Both the position numbers and the translations under genes were made by a program. Positions 1-11,830 of a DNA stretch of 64,000 nucleotides are shown here, piece after piece; positions within the stretch are counted from its first letter, which is position 1; each line of letters starts with the position of its first letter. The DNA is taken from contig JAGYXB010001753.1 in the NCBI GenBank assembly GCA_022495005.1, forward strand, positions 1,054,001 to 1,118,000. Reading direction: 5' to 3'. A model generated the notes under the pieces. It was not told the DNA's origin, made no database searches, and saw only the letters and a program-made list of their open reading frames with translations. The stretch is from Rhyacophila brunnea. Taxonomy: Eukaryota; Arthropoda; Insecta; Trichoptera; Rhyacophilidae.

Positions 1-1356
1 ACAGCCATGGCCAGGTGCTTTCCCAGCGTGAAGGCTTTGAAAAATGCCACCGATTTCATGCTCGGATACCAATGGCGAAGAGGTAGCTTTGTATGGGAGC
101 GCTGCAACAATACGGGCCTGCTGAATGATCACATCATCTGTGGTATGAGGGCATCAAGTAAAATCGTAACTGTTTCAAGCTGCGTACCTACTGGTGAATC
201 CACGACCTAGAGGTCGCTCATTGCCACTAACGATCTTGGTTGGTCGAAGTCCAATCTTAATCGCGCAATATGGTGAATCCCAGGGGTCCGAGCCACCCTC
301 AGCAGAGACAAAGTCGCGCCAGTGATCCTTTTTTCCTTGGAGGATGGCGTCCTTGGATTTACGTCTGTTACATCTGTGCAGTGAAGACAGAAGATCGGTG
401 GTGTGCGGTGGCAATCTGGAGCATTGCGCAGATTGGAGTGACTGCCTAGCTCTTTTATTGAGAGCTCGGAGATCAGGGATGTGTTCTCTCCACCAGGCTG
501 GTAGGTAGTCCAGGAGGTTTGGGATTGTAACGACCCAAAGAGGATTCTGCAGCATTAATAATGATGTCAGACAGTCGTGAAGCGACTATTTGAGCATTGG
601 GAAGGGTTTCCTGGAAGCTCTATCGAGTTTTCTAGTCATAATACTTTTGAACCTTTCCCAGTCCCCATGCTTAGATCGAAATTGTTGTGCAAGTTCTGGG
701 GATGCAATAGATACACCAACCGGTGTGAGCACATAGCAAGCGTAAATGTTAACAACCTGTGATCGCTAATGGATGAGCCTTCTTCCACCCGCCGGTCACT
801 GACTCGACTGAGGGTTCGCCCAGACACCAGCGTAATGTCAATATGAGAACTCCCCTCCCCGCCTTGTTACGAAAGTAGGCGGGCCCTTGGCGTTGTTGAT
901 GACTAAAAGATCGCGCTCTGCTACAAGTTTCTCGATATATTCGCCGCCATCCGTGAGATGGTCAACAGGTGCTCAAAGTTGAGACTGCGAGTTAGCGTCA
1001 GCTCCAATGAAGAAATCTCTGTCGCCGAGTATTGCATCTAGCAACATGACCATTTCATCCGTCGGACTCATATAGTTTAAATACATTGAGATTACTATAA
1101 CTGCACTCCCTCCAGGGGCGGCACACGCAATATACCTATTCATTTGAAAGGTGGAGTACCCCTAACTGAGGATCAGCAATAAAGATACAGGCGTTGGACG
1201 AAGGGAAGGCACTAATGACACGACCGGAATCAAATTCCATTTTAGGGCACTCGCGATATGGCTCTTGTACCAGCGCCACATCTAGGCCCTTCTTGCTCAT
1301 CAAGGTTTCCAACTCCAGTGTACCTTTCCCTTGCCCACATTTAGTTGAGCAAAGCA
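1..1356 (-). pseudogene. Non-LTR retrotransposon ORF2 remnant (AP-endonuclease region), R1-like
   Basis: Minus-strand fragments carry endonuclease signatures: 'KKGLDVALVQEPY' near 1260-1300, a later 'FFIGADANSQS' and 'PAWWREHIPDLRALN' typical of the R1-clade linker. Stops and frameshifts throughout. It runs off the left edge, so the reverse transcriptase would lie outside the window. Confidence 0.7.
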
Positions 1357-1388
1357 AATCATTATAATGCATAGTCTGTCGTTGCCCG

Positions 1389-2371
1389 TTATCGTTCCGC
1401 ATACAGGCGAGCTGGGCAAGAAGTGCTGTGAGTCGGATGATCATTCTGGTGTTTATGGTGGTGGCAGGCGACACATTTTGGAGGGATCTCCTTTCCGGGA
1501 CAGTCCGCGTGGTCGTGACCTACCTCAGTACAGTGAGAACACGTTGGATCCTTGGCGGAGCACGATTTCGCCATATGTCCGTATACCTAAGTGGCAATTT
1601 GCACATTTTATATCCCCCGAAAGTCTTGTACTGGGTAAGATTCCCATCCCATGAAGAGGGTGGGACAAATGAAATAAAATGGAACTTTCCCGTGCCCTTT
1701 GGACATGTCTTATGGCTGAGGTTGATTGTTGTAATGCAGTCTGCTTCAGCAAGGGCCGATTTGTCCTTTGTAGACTTGAATATTGCCTCCGGAGCTCTTT
1801 TTCGGTTGTCGTTGTCGGCAAGTTGAATATAATGATTTGGGGTCTCTTGCGTCCGGCGATTTCAGCGCGCATACCAGCCTCGGCAATACCAGGGGCAGTG
1901 GACAATAATTCTTCCATTTCGAATATTGGGGATTCCAGTGATTTGAATACCCAAGACTGAGGGGGCAACAGTAGATTTAAAATAGTCTTAGTCGATATTG
2001 ATGTTTTGTCGCTCTCCGTCGTAGGATAGAATAAAACACCCGGACTAGCCTGGTGTTGGTGGAACTAAAGGAGGCATTGAACATCGGCTGACTACCGTTG
2101 ACCAGGTCGGGATGAGCAAATCCTGCATTAAAGCCATCCAAAGGCTCAGGTTTTCTAATTCCATTTCCCGGGAGACTGCAAGAGGTTCAACTTTAAAAAG
2201 GCGCGTGTTCATGTATCCGTGAGTGAGTGTTGCTTGATATAGACAATGGATACCAATACCTTGGATAAAGGTGAATGATGGAAATTCTTCGGGGCTGATG
2301 CTTTGAAGTCCCCTTTTTTTTGGTTTGTGTGAGAGACCCAGGTGAATTGACATTGCATTACAGTATGACAT
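1389..2371 (-). pseudogene. Non-LTR retrotransposon ORF1 (gag-like) remnant
   Basis: Minus-strand frames from 2371 to 1389 encode a gag-like protein ending in CCHC-type zinc knuckles (for example CSHCTEVGHDHADC, then CVACHHHKHQNDH). The frame is broken several times. Knuckles followed directly by an endonuclease ORF fit an R1/TRAS-type LINE. Confidence 0.7.
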
Positions 2372-2633
2372 ATTAAAAACACAGAATTTATGATTTGTTA
2401 ACCCTGCGCAGAGTTGGATTTAGTATTATTTGTCATTAAAGGTATATTATAAAGATCAGATAATTAAACCTGAGGGGTGAGTGATTACTGATTATTATAG
2501 TTACATTATTGGTTACAACGGGGAAGACTCATTATTATTCAAAAGCCATAATAACATTACTTTAATATGGTTCTAGGGGCCTTTTGATTTTACGTGGCAC
2601 TATGTCACTGAGGGTTGATTAATTTTTGGTAAC

Positions 2634-2862
2634 CCACGGTGGCCGCGCGGCTTAAGCGTTGGATTATCACACCGTGGGTCTCAGGTTCGAATCCTAGGTC
2701 TGGCAAGTACACATATTGTTTTTCAATTTGTGTGTGAGTCAGGGTATGGACCTAAATAGGTTGAGCAAGTCGCTGACATCCAATTCTCGTAAAAAACAAA
2801 ATCTGTTAATACAAATCTCTACTCTGTGGAGGCCCATATGATCCTATTGGACATGGTCGGAA
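2634..2862 (+). mobile_element. tRNA-derived SINE, copy 1
   Basis: Starts with a tRNA-like head containing an A-box-like TGGCCGCGCGG and a B box GGTTCGAATCC about 40 bp later. It continues into a conserved non-tRNA body ending ...GGCCCATATGATCC. A second copy lies at 22300-22528. Confidence 0.75.
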
Positions 2863-3186
2863 ATATTACTAGGTCGCACTATTCTCTTTGTTTTTATTTC
2901 GATATCGCATGGTAGGGGTTGTACAATAATTTATTATGTAGGATAATTTTTCAATTTAGAGAAGCGCGGAGATTTTACTGTACAGCGAGACCACACAGTC
3001 TAGCTGGGGGTAGGATTACTCTTCCAGTTCGGGGGCAACTTTTCAACTGATTTTAAAATATCTAAATCTCCTTACATATCGTTTCTGGTCAAGGACGTCG
3101 AAGGAAGTAAACTATACATTGTGAACAAAAAAATACAGTCCTGTTATGTTAATTAATACTTTTTGTTTTCGTTATTACTAAGTTTA
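2863..3186. other. Unassigned AT-rich spacer
   Basis: Nothing recognised between the SINE and solo LTR copy 1. Confidence 0.3.
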
Positions 3187-3781
3187 TGATACACCCCTGT
3201 TACAGGCGGGCTTCTCCCGGTGTAAAATAATCATTTAGTAGCTCAAGTCGAAACGTAACCCTGACCTCTAGAAACGGCTTCATAAAACATCTAATCTGAT
3301 TCCTTGCTCAACCACGTAAGTATTTTTTTAATTTAAAAAGTAAAAATGATGATGGATGAAAGAGATAATTTTAAGACTAAATATAAGGATTCAAAAATAA
3401 TAAATTTTGCCGCGCTTGTCGGCAACGTCCAAATTTCTGCGCGCCTGCGCCGAGGTGGTCCTCGTGATTCGTCAAATCCAAAATCATCCGATAAAATTTG
3501 GCCAATCACGAGAGTCCTTTTTGTAGAATGGCGTGGGTACGCGAAGTTGAGAAAAAGAAAAAAAATGAGTAAGCGTCCCCTTTCCGATAGGATAGGACCT
3601 GCGAAACTTATTGTTAAAACAAAATATGTAAACGTTTAAAGAAAATGTAAAATATAAGAAGACCACGTTACGAGCACGAAAGACCGTGTTTTATTTACTC
3701 TCCAATCGTTTATATCTCTTTTTTTGTGAATCCGGGGTTCGATGGACGCCTGAGCTAGCCGCTGGAACCCCGGGGATCTAA
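3187..3781 (+). mobile_element. Solo LTR, copy 1 (TTTA target duplication)
   Basis: 595-bp unit beginning TGATACACCCCTG and ending GGATCTAA (other copies end TCTCA), flanked by TTTA on both sides. The 3' end carries an inverted repeat around CCGGGGTTC/GAACCCCGG. TG...CA ends with a 4-bp duplication indicate an LTR retrotransposon, Gypsy-like by duplication size. No internal region is attached. Confidence 0.75.
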
Positions 3782-3785
3782 TTTA

Positions 3786-4276
3786 GGTAGCTATTTCTGT
3801 ATATACCAAATGATTCTCCTCGATTTGCCGCCCCCAAGCTATGCTCAATCCGCCTACCCCCACGGGACGTCACTGTCGAGGGTGTATTTATTTACTTTTG
3901 TGATAATGTTTCTTTGCAGGCAAGGCTTGTAAACGTGTGGGGTAAACGTTGCGACTTTAGATTAGATCTTTGATATTGAATTGGAGACATTTTTATGGGG
4001 AATGGTTTATTTGGTATCAAAAACATTGTCAATTATTTCAGGGGATACTCCATATCTACGACAGCTATAGACTGCACACCACCAGATAGATGACATTTGT
4101 CCTTGAGATCATAGAACTCTCTGCTTCATTATCTGAAACGACTAATGCTGCCAACGTCAAGTGTACCTATCTTGCGCATAATGTATAATGGCATTGTTAT
4201 TTTACACACACTGGGCAAAGGCCATAGATTTTTTTAGTTGTTATCTCATTTGGGGATCACTTTTTTGTAAAATATA
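3786..4276. other. Unassigned spacer
   Basis: About 490 bp between solo LTR copy 1 and the hAT shell; nothing recognised. Confidence 0.3.
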
Positions 4277-4639
4277 TATTAAAGCAGTGGTTTCCAAACT
4301 TTTATGTTACTACGCCTCCCTTTTAAAAAAAACTTATCTTGGCGCTTCCCCCCCCCTCCTTTGTTTCATTAAATAATAACCTTTTTAAATAGTCAACAAT
4401 GTACTAATACAAAAATAAACAAGGTTTTACTAAGTACTTATATATTCATTTTTAAATTAATTTGTTTTTCATGCGCTGAATATGCTTGCTTATTACCACA
4501 ATCTTTTTTTAATTATCATTAGCAATTTCAATAGCAGTCAATCCAAATTTATCATCGTTCATTGACAAATGGATTCTATCATGGGCCCCACATCCTAAAG
4601 CGGGCCCCAAGATCAGGATCTTTCAAGCACATATTTAAA

Positions 4640-5772
4640 ATATTTAATAGCCCAAGATGTACACTGTCTCTTTGTAGATTTTAAAACCGCATATGACTCT
4701 ATTGATAGAGAAGCTCTCTGGAATATATTGAAAGAATTTGAAATACCGTCAAAACTTATAAATATAATAAAAGTATGCATGGACGGATCCAGAAGTAGAA
4801 TTCATATGCAAGGTAGTATATCAGAATCTTTTGAGGTGACAGCAGGACTAAAACAAGGCGACTCCTTATCACCAATGCTTTCAACTTAGCTTTAGAGAAA
4901 GCCGTTAGAGAAGCTCTGAAAGCAGAAGGTGGAGTTACCCTGAATGGGTCCCATAAAATATTGGGCTACGCAGATGATTTGGTGGTGCTCGGAGAATCTG
5001 AAGAAGAAGTCAGAGATATTTTCACTCCTCTGGAGGACACAGCGAAAAGGTTGAACCTACGAGTAAATGTGGGAAAGACCAAGTATTTGAAAATGACAAG
5101 AGGCATTGAACCCTCTGGAAACATTGGAATAAGAAACTCCTCGTTCGAGAGAACCTCTCTCTTCAAGTACTTGGGCTCCAACCTCTAAAAATGAAATGTC
5201 CCTAGAGCTCTCTGACCGACTGAGAAGTGGAAATGCAGCGTACTTCGCGCTGAGTCGTCTGTTCAGGTCCAAAATGCTGTCCATCAAAACGAAATTCCGG
5301 GTGTATAACGTGGTCATCAAGCCAATCGTCATGTATGGATGTGAAACGTGGGGTTTAACAGAAAAACAAGAAAAGGCGCTCCAAGTGTTTGAAAACAGAA
5401 TCCTCCGGAGAATACTTGGACCCGTCAATGAGAACCACCGGTGGCGCATCCGCACAAACGCTGAGCTCTTCGACCGATACCAACCTAGAATCACTAATAT
5501 TCTGAGGTCAAGAAGGCTCAGATGGGCGGGCCACGTTGTACGATCTGAAAGATCTAGAACTCTCTATAGGATTTACAAAGGCACACCAGCTGGCACTCGA
5601 CCTCTTGGCCGCCCTCGACGGAGATGGGCGGACAACATTCAAAGGGATGCGGAAAGGCTGGGGATAGTCAACTGGGAAGAGAGAGCGCTGGACAGAGATG
5701 CCTGGAGAAACGTTGTGCAGTCGGCCATGGACCTGAACGGCCCCTAGCGCCAGTTTAATAATAATAATAATA
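4640..5772 (+). pseudogene. 5'-truncated non-LTR retrotransposon (reverse transcriptase)
   Basis: Reverse transcriptase motifs in order: FVDFKTAYDS (A), KQGDSLSP (B), YADDL (C), then a C-terminal region with MYGCETW and RLRWAGHVVR, ending in a (TAA)n tail at 5753-5772. A one-base deletion near 4877 and another shift near 5188 break the frame; the rest is well preserved. The N-terminal part is missing. Clade uncertain (RTE-like or R4-like C terminus). Confidence 0.85.
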
Positions 5773-5858
5773 GCCCTGAAACAGAACAGCGCCGCATGCG
5801 ACTTTTTTAATATTAATAAAATAATGTTAAAAGTGCATTATCAAACTAACCAAGAACT

Positions 5859-6369
5859 TGATACACCCCTGTTACAGGCGGGCTTCTCCCGGTGTAAAAT
5901 AATCATTTAGTAGTCATAAGTCGAAACGTAACCCTGACCTCTAGAAACAGCTTCATAAAACATCTAATCTGATTCCTTGCTCAACTACGTAAGTATTTTT
6001 TTATTCACGAGTAAAGGCCTTCGTCCGGTGCGTGAAAATCACTTACTGGGCGGAGGTGTAATTAAGATAAGTATTCAAATATAATAAATTTTGCCGCGCA
6101 TGGCGGCAACGTTAAAATCTCCGCGCGCCTGCGCCGAGGTGGTTCTCGTGATTCGTCAAATCAAAAAGATTACGCGATAAAATTTGACCAATCACGAGAG
6201 TCCTTTTAGCCGGTCGGCGTGGGTACGGGAAATTTAAAAAGAGAAAAAGAAAGTTACGCACGAGACAGGCGTGGTTTCATTTAATTTCTCCTCAATTTAA
6301 AATATCTTTTTTTGTGAATCCGGGGTTCGATGGACACCTGAGCTAGCCGCTGGAACCCCGGACATCTCA
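5859..6369 (+). mobile_element. Solo LTR, copy 2 (AACT target duplication)
   Basis: 511-bp copy of the same family, TGATACACC...ATCTCA, flanked by AACT. It is shortened internally and has inserted inside the hAT shell at 4285-7000. Confidence 0.78.
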
Positions 6370-7008
6370 AACTCAGTAAATAGATTTTTGTTTGCTTCAA
6401 TATATATCTGGCGTAGAAATAATTTAAATGTGGATACATGGCGAACTTATTTTTTTTGTAATTTTCATTTCCAAAGCTCCAAATTTTTATGAATGCCTTC
6501 ACTTTGTCTTTTTAAATTAGTGAATGCATTAGTGGTCCTTGCATTGATTTATTCACTCACTTTTTTTTAAATTTCAACCAAATACAACAAAATTATCATT
6601 CCCAAACAAACTTGCGTCAAATTTCAACATTATGATTTGACCCCTTTATTCAGACTTCATTTTTTCACAAGATAGCCAGCGCGCTTCACAATAGTGTAGA
6701 AGTGAGGTATTATAAAATTTGTCTCCATATTTTCAGACAGGTTTGCAAACAACCTTTTTTAAGACTGTTTTTTTGTATAGTTTATAACTAGCGACCGTTT
6801 TATAAACTATGCATTTGCAAACTGCAAACCAGTGGCTAAATTAATTTTTTCTTCAATTTTAAATAAATTCAGCATCTACATATTAAAATAAATATTTGTC
6901 ATGTCACTTTCACTGTATGAAAATATGGATTCTGGCTTTGTTTTAAACTTTCCGCACCTCACTTAGCAACACTCCGCGCCTCCCAGTTTGGAAATCGCTG
7001 TATTATAG

Positions 7009-8087
7009 TGTGTTGTCTTTTTTTAAAGTAAAATATAATAATATATCATGTTCAGTAAAAAAGTGAGGAATTAACTAACAAAATTCAAATTCCGTAAATA
7101 TGGCTGCTCTAGGACATTTTTTGAATTACCTATCTTCTTTCAGCAGGCACCCTTCACTACTGGTAGGTATGCAGATATACTACGTACATGGGCGTGAAGA
7201 AGTGACTTCTGGTTGCGCAGATGCTGTTGCAAAAAATATACGTATATACCTATTTGTTACGTTTATTATCTAATTACTTACTAGGACGTCTTAGCTAGTT
7301 GTACTAATTCATGAGTGCCACAGGCCTTGCGCTTCGTATAATGCTGAGATGAGAGGGCCAAGAGAGAAGGGTATTTGATAACCAAAAATTCTGTTATTAG
7401 GTTGAGATCCTCAGTTATTAGGTTCATTCATCTTAATTATTTGTACTTTTTTCATTCCTGGATGGTGTTGGGTCCGGATTCAAAAATAATATACAAAATA
7501 AGAAACAGATTGTTTTGACCAAACAATTTTATTGATCATTAATTTAGGTATAAAAAAGTAAAAAAGGACATTTTATTGAGACCTTCGTTATAGTAGTAAG
7601 TAAATAAACAAACTGAGGAATTATTACCAACTACATAGAAACAAATGAAAAAGATAACGCAAAACTTCCTACAACAAAACTGAATGAAAAGTATCTTAAA
7701 TCACTGTAGTAGCAACGATACGTTAACTATTAAAAATTAATAATGTTTAATTAAATTTAATACACTAAAGATTTATAAACTGATTGGATTCATGGTGAGC
7801 AGCCGATTGGTGTTTAAAATTTATTGAGCAGTGGTAGCTCTACAATTTTTTTAATAGTTGCATAATATTCATTAAATGGAATGTCACGAAGAACAATCAA
7901 TCACGAAAGCCACAAGATAACTCAAAGAATCATTTGAAGCACAATAGTTTAGTTAAATTTACAATAAAGTTGTACAATAGATGCCATAATTAATTATTGA
8001 TGTAATTTATCGAATATTTCTGGGGATGCTTCGCACCTGCAGCATATAAAGACCGTTCGACACTGCATACAATATTTCCTCAATGTA
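7009..8087. other. Unassigned AT-rich spacer
   Basis: About 1.1 kb; no gene or element recognised. Confidence 0.3.
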
Positions 8088-8090
8088 TAA

Positions 8091-8887
8091 GAGCCTGTCC
8101 ACATGGCGCGTTTTTGCGCGCGCAAAGCAGAAATGCTTTACGCTCAGTATTCAACATGGAAACCGAGGATACTGTGGCTTGCGTACCGACAATGGTCATA
8201 CAAGATGATCTAATGCAGCGACCATTTTTTTTTTGAAAAAGGGTCAACATGTAAATTTTAGGCCATTCCGTCCAAAAATCTAGGATATTTATGTATCTAC
8301 CTACCGAGCCTACTTAAATAACAAGTAAAACATACACTGTCACCAATTTATTCAACAAACTGTATTTTAATAATAATAAGAATTATAATAAGTAAATTTA
8401 ATTGAAATACAGCTCTAGGTACTGAGAGTTACTATAACTATATAACTAACTATAATTTATTGTTAGAGCACCTAAATTTTTCTTAATAATAATTTCTCTT
8501 TTCGAATCACCAGGTTTTATATTTCTATTAAAATAATCAGAAGATTCCACGTCCCATATAGCCTTCCTTTATTTCCATTTCATCAATAAATAATTCTGTA
8601 TCGAAGTATTCATGCTCCACTGTGAAAAAAAATAATGTATATTTTAAAACAAGCCGACAAATCACTTCCGCGCACGTTGGCAAACGCGTTGTTACTGGGC
8701 GCAATAATTTGCGGCATAGTACCTTGACTCGCGCACAACACGCGCGAGGTCGAGAGTCTGGCGTCTGCCCGACGCATTCCGCGTGAGAGTCGTCACGCGC
8801 GAGCGCTTGTGGACAGCTGAATTGGGTCACATGTACCTGGAGAACGCGCGATTTGTCACTAGCGCGTAAAAACGCGTGGACATGCTC
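8091..8887. mobile_element. PIF/Harbinger-like MITE
   Basis: Inverted ends GAGCCTGTCCACATGG and GAGCATGTCCACGCG, flanked by TAA on both sides, the 3-bp TWA duplication typical of Harbinger. The subterminal parts are rich in CGCG. An open minus-strand frame inside (8830-8537) has no clear homology. Confidence 0.65.
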
Positions 8888-8890
8888 TAA

Positions 8891-9282
8891 GTTGTTGCAT
8901 TAAAATATGGCAAAAATTGCAACCACTTTCTTCTTTCCTCAAATACGTAATTATTTGTATTAGTAAAGTGTGTCACTCATAAAATTAAGTTTATTTGTAC
9001 ATACGTGACAAATAATGGGGGGAATTAAATTAAAATAACTGAAATAAGACTGTTTGCACTGTCTCTACTGCAAACGTATGCACATAATTTGATACAACGA
9101 CCCAGACAATCAACTTACATCTCCGCTTCACTAAATACAGTGCACATAACATGTCAGTCAAAACATAAAGTTGTACCGTAGTCCATATAAAACCAGTTAA
9201 ACACATCGAAATTCAAAATATTAATCACATTACTGTTTTAACTTTACAGCAGAATCTCATAAGTCCAGCTTTATATAAAAAT
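8891..9282. other. Unassigned AT-rich spacer
   Basis: About 390 bp; nothing recognised. Confidence 0.3.
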
Positions 9283-9853
9283 ATATCGCACACTGAGATC
9301 TATAGGGTCATAACTGCAATAAACCCAAAAATGACTCATGGATGCAGTTTGATATAAAAAAAATCGGTACTGTTCGGTTATACGGAATACAGCGGAAAAC
9401 ACATTTTGAAAATAGCCGATAAACTGGATTATTTGTTAGGTTAACCTCACCAAACCTAACCCAAACTAACAAATAATCCAGTATATCGGGTATTTTCAAA
9501 ATGCGTTTTCCGCTGTATTCCGTATAACCGAACAGTACCAAAAAATCTATTTTTTAATGCTATATAGCATTAACTGCTACTTGGAAGCAGTGGCCTCCTA
9601 CACAATTGTGTCCATGGTTATTTTATATTAAAAATTTTAATTTAGAGTTATATAGAGGCATTATCTTACATGAGGCCCTTTTGCCTAAAAAATATTTCAT
9701 CTTTGGTACAGTATTTATTGTGCTAGACCGCCGTATTTTTCAGCAGTCTACTGCAATTAATTAAATTGTAGTTAATTATTTAACATTCAAACTCAAATTA
9801 CTCAAGATAATGTAATTTGGAGTTATGACCCTATAGATCTCAGTGTACGATAT
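9283..9853. mobile_element. MITE with ATATCG ends, containing a fold-back element
   Basis: Inverted repeats of about 33 bp (ATATCG.ACACTGAGATC..., one difference) bound 571 bp. The terminal ATATCG is shared with elements at 33067, 41891 and 46790. A second element (9366-9539) is nested inside. Confidence 0.65.
9366..9539. mobile_element. Fold-back MITE, copy 1 (AAAAAATC target duplication)
   Basis: Almost the whole 174 bp is one palindrome, with arms of about 75 bp starting GGTACTGTTCGG and CCGAACAGTACC at the end. Perfect 8-bp duplication AAAAAATC. A related copy lies at 52027-52530. The 8-bp duplication and GG start could fit Merlin or hAT. Confidence 0.8.
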
Positions 9854-10786
9854 GGTGCCGGATTACTGGAACGTATAAAAAGTTGGAAAATAGAAAACAT
9901 AAACAGATAATAAATGTCCTACATATCGTCACTGTATATTAAATACCCCCTATGTGGTGATTTTGGCAAAAATAAATGAGTTATTGATACCACGTGATGC
10001 GCATTTTTTTTCTCTACCATATGTATTATATAATTTGTGGAAAGATTAAATAAAAAATTAAATCACCAAATAAAATCAATATTAAATTAATACTATCTGA
10101 GAGCATCCAAAATCATGCACCGTAATTATTAATCCTACATGAGTGTCCGCCGCAATAGATCAGTATTAAAATAGTCTTATGTGAACAAGGCATGTTTACA
10201 CACGATCCAACATGTTCAACACGGTGCATATAGAATTAATATTATGTGATAAAAACATGAAAATCACATTATAACATTTACGATTATTTTTTAAAACAGT
10301 TTTTTTCGATCTCAGAAGTTGACGCAAACCACAGAGAAGGTATTTAAAATACAGCGATGCTGTATTATGCATATAAATTTTAAAATATTAGTGGTATTAT
10401 GGTAGTAACTAAACATAATGTTTTACATATAATTCAGAAACACCTTAGACACACACCCATTAAAAGAATTCTTGAAAAATATAGGTTTAATTATTAACAT
10501 TATGGATGCTTGTTTTGCTGAAATTTTTCATTCATATTACTCACATTCTTTTTACGTTTTGTTATTATTAAAACTATTTTATGAGTATTCTTGACCTAAG
10601 AGACGAAACCTTTAAAATAATTTATAACACTGAAAGTGTTTGAATATAAACAAGCAAAAATATGCACTGAACAAATTTTACCTGCTGACCCCACCCCACA
10701 GGCAATTGATTATTTGTTTTATTCAAAACAAATTTTATAACTTTTGAATCATATTTGGTATATTATATTATATGAATGAAAAGTAA
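9854..10786. other. Unassigned AT-rich spacer
   Basis: About 930 bp. One isolated ATATCGTCACTGTAT at 9925 resembles a MITE end, without a partner. Confidence 0.3.
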
Positions 10787-10788
10787 TA

Positions 10789-11576
10789 CAGTCGAACCTC
10801 TCATAACGAGGAAATCATATTGTAAAAAAATGGCTTCCTTAACGAGTGACATTTCGCATAAGTGATGCGGAAAGGGGAAGTCCCATCTTCACATTACTGA
10901 CTTGTGCACTGGGACATTCCGCGCCAGTGCGTCATTCTGTGTTTAGCACTCGTTCCGCTAGCATGTTAGTGTCGCTTGTGATCAAACATTTTTCCAAACT
11001 TGTGTTCAGACATTATTTGTGATTTTCTGTCAATCTGACAATCTTCTGGCGCAATAAGAGAAATGCTGAAAGTATGGGAAACTGTTGCGTCGTATATTAA
11101 GAAGCATCACCCTAATAAGGCGTGGTTATGCGAGCTACAAATTTATTCAATGATAATGCTGTCACATTTTCACGAAATTTTGAAACGTCCGCAAAAACAA
11201 ATGTCTCTAGACAGCTTTCTATTAAAAAAGAATTAGTTATTGTCATAGTAATTTTAATTAACCCAATGCTTACGGGCCCTTTTAATTAATTTTGTAATTA
11301 ATGTGTTAATTTGCATTTGAAAAGCAATTAGCAAAAACACAATTTTGTGCGGCCCATAAGCATTGGGTTAACATAAGTAATTTTCTTAGTTACAAATAAA
11401 AAAATTGAGTAGGTACTTATAATTTTCGGCATGGAACGCATTATCATATTTTACATTAATTTATATAGGAAAAATTGTTTAGCTTAATGAGTATTTCACA
11501 ATATGAGTAAGATTAACGTAATAAGTAGTAATTAACGTAGTAAGTAACGAATTATGCTCGTTGAGAGGTTCCACTG
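10789..11576 (+). mobile_element. Tigger/pogo-like deletion derivative
   Basis: Ends CAGTCGAACCTCTC and, inverted, CAGTGGAACCTCTC, flanked by TA. Inside, 11063-11236 is an intact 57-codon frame matching the C-terminal tail of CENP-B/Tigger-type transposases (KQMSLDSFL). The rest of the transposase is gone. Confidence 0.75.
11063..11236 (+). pseudogene. Tigger transposase C-terminal fragment
   Basis: 57 codons ending in a natural stop. 'HFHEILKRPQKQMSLDSF' matches the conserved tail of pogo/Tigger transposases. The DNA-binding and DDE domains are absent. Confidence 0.6.
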
Positions 11577-11786
11577 TATAGCTAAGTGATACTTGTTTTC
11601 TCTATATACAAAACTCAATTATTTATACTTATAGACTTATGTAGCGAATATAGGAAATAAGTGACTAACAATATAATGATAAACAATTATAGCTATACAT
11701 TGATAGATGATACAACATATTATAAGATAAATATGAGCTAAATGCTCAAATATTGTCCCAAACTCTCATATCACAATTTTCGGCCT

Positions 11787-11814
11787 CATGTGAATAGCAT
11801 AATGCTATCACATG
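11787..11814 (-). other. Inverted repeat in the presumed 3' UTR
   Basis: An inverted repeat with 13-14 bp arms and one bulged base begins 16 nt after the TGA stop of the Tudor gene. In RNA it would form a compact stem-loop. No clear AATAAA was identified nearby, so the 3' end of the transcript is unknown. Confidence 0.4.
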
Positions 11815-11830
11815 GAATAAATTAGACATA

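Larger units (their letters stand above)
4285..7000. mobile_element. hAT-like element shell, host to a LINE and a solo LTR
   Basis: Ends CAGTGGTTTCCAAACT and, inverted, CAGCGATTTCCAAACT. Flanks TATTAAAG and TATTATAG give an 8-bp duplication with one mismatch. No transposase frame is left. The interior is occupied by a LINE (about 4640-5772) and solo LTR copy 2. Confidence 0.7.

Noticed and set aside
2634..2700. A tRNA gene
   Set aside because: The A and B box region does not fold into a clean cloverleaf with an acceptor stem, and it is joined to the same SINE body at 22300.
3346..3639. 97-codon frame in solo LTR copy 1 (also on copies 3 and 4)
   Set aside because: The frame is not conserved among copies and lies within a terminal repeat.
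3187..6369. LTR copies 1 and 2 as the two ends of one retrotransposon
   Set aside because: Each has its own perfect 4-bp duplication (TTTA, AACT) and there is no gag-pol between them, only a hAT edge and a LINE.
8537..8830. 97-codon minus-strand open frame as a gene
   Set aside because: It lies wholly inside the Harbinger-like MITE and its Cys/Arg-rich part comes from CG-rich subterminal sequence. A weak MADF-like stretch (ELFIDEMEIK) is too short to call.
9440..9475. CCTAACCTAACC-like telomeric repeat, also near 46110
   Set aside because: Only two or three imperfect units, located at the loop of the fold-back or isolated; not a telomeric array.
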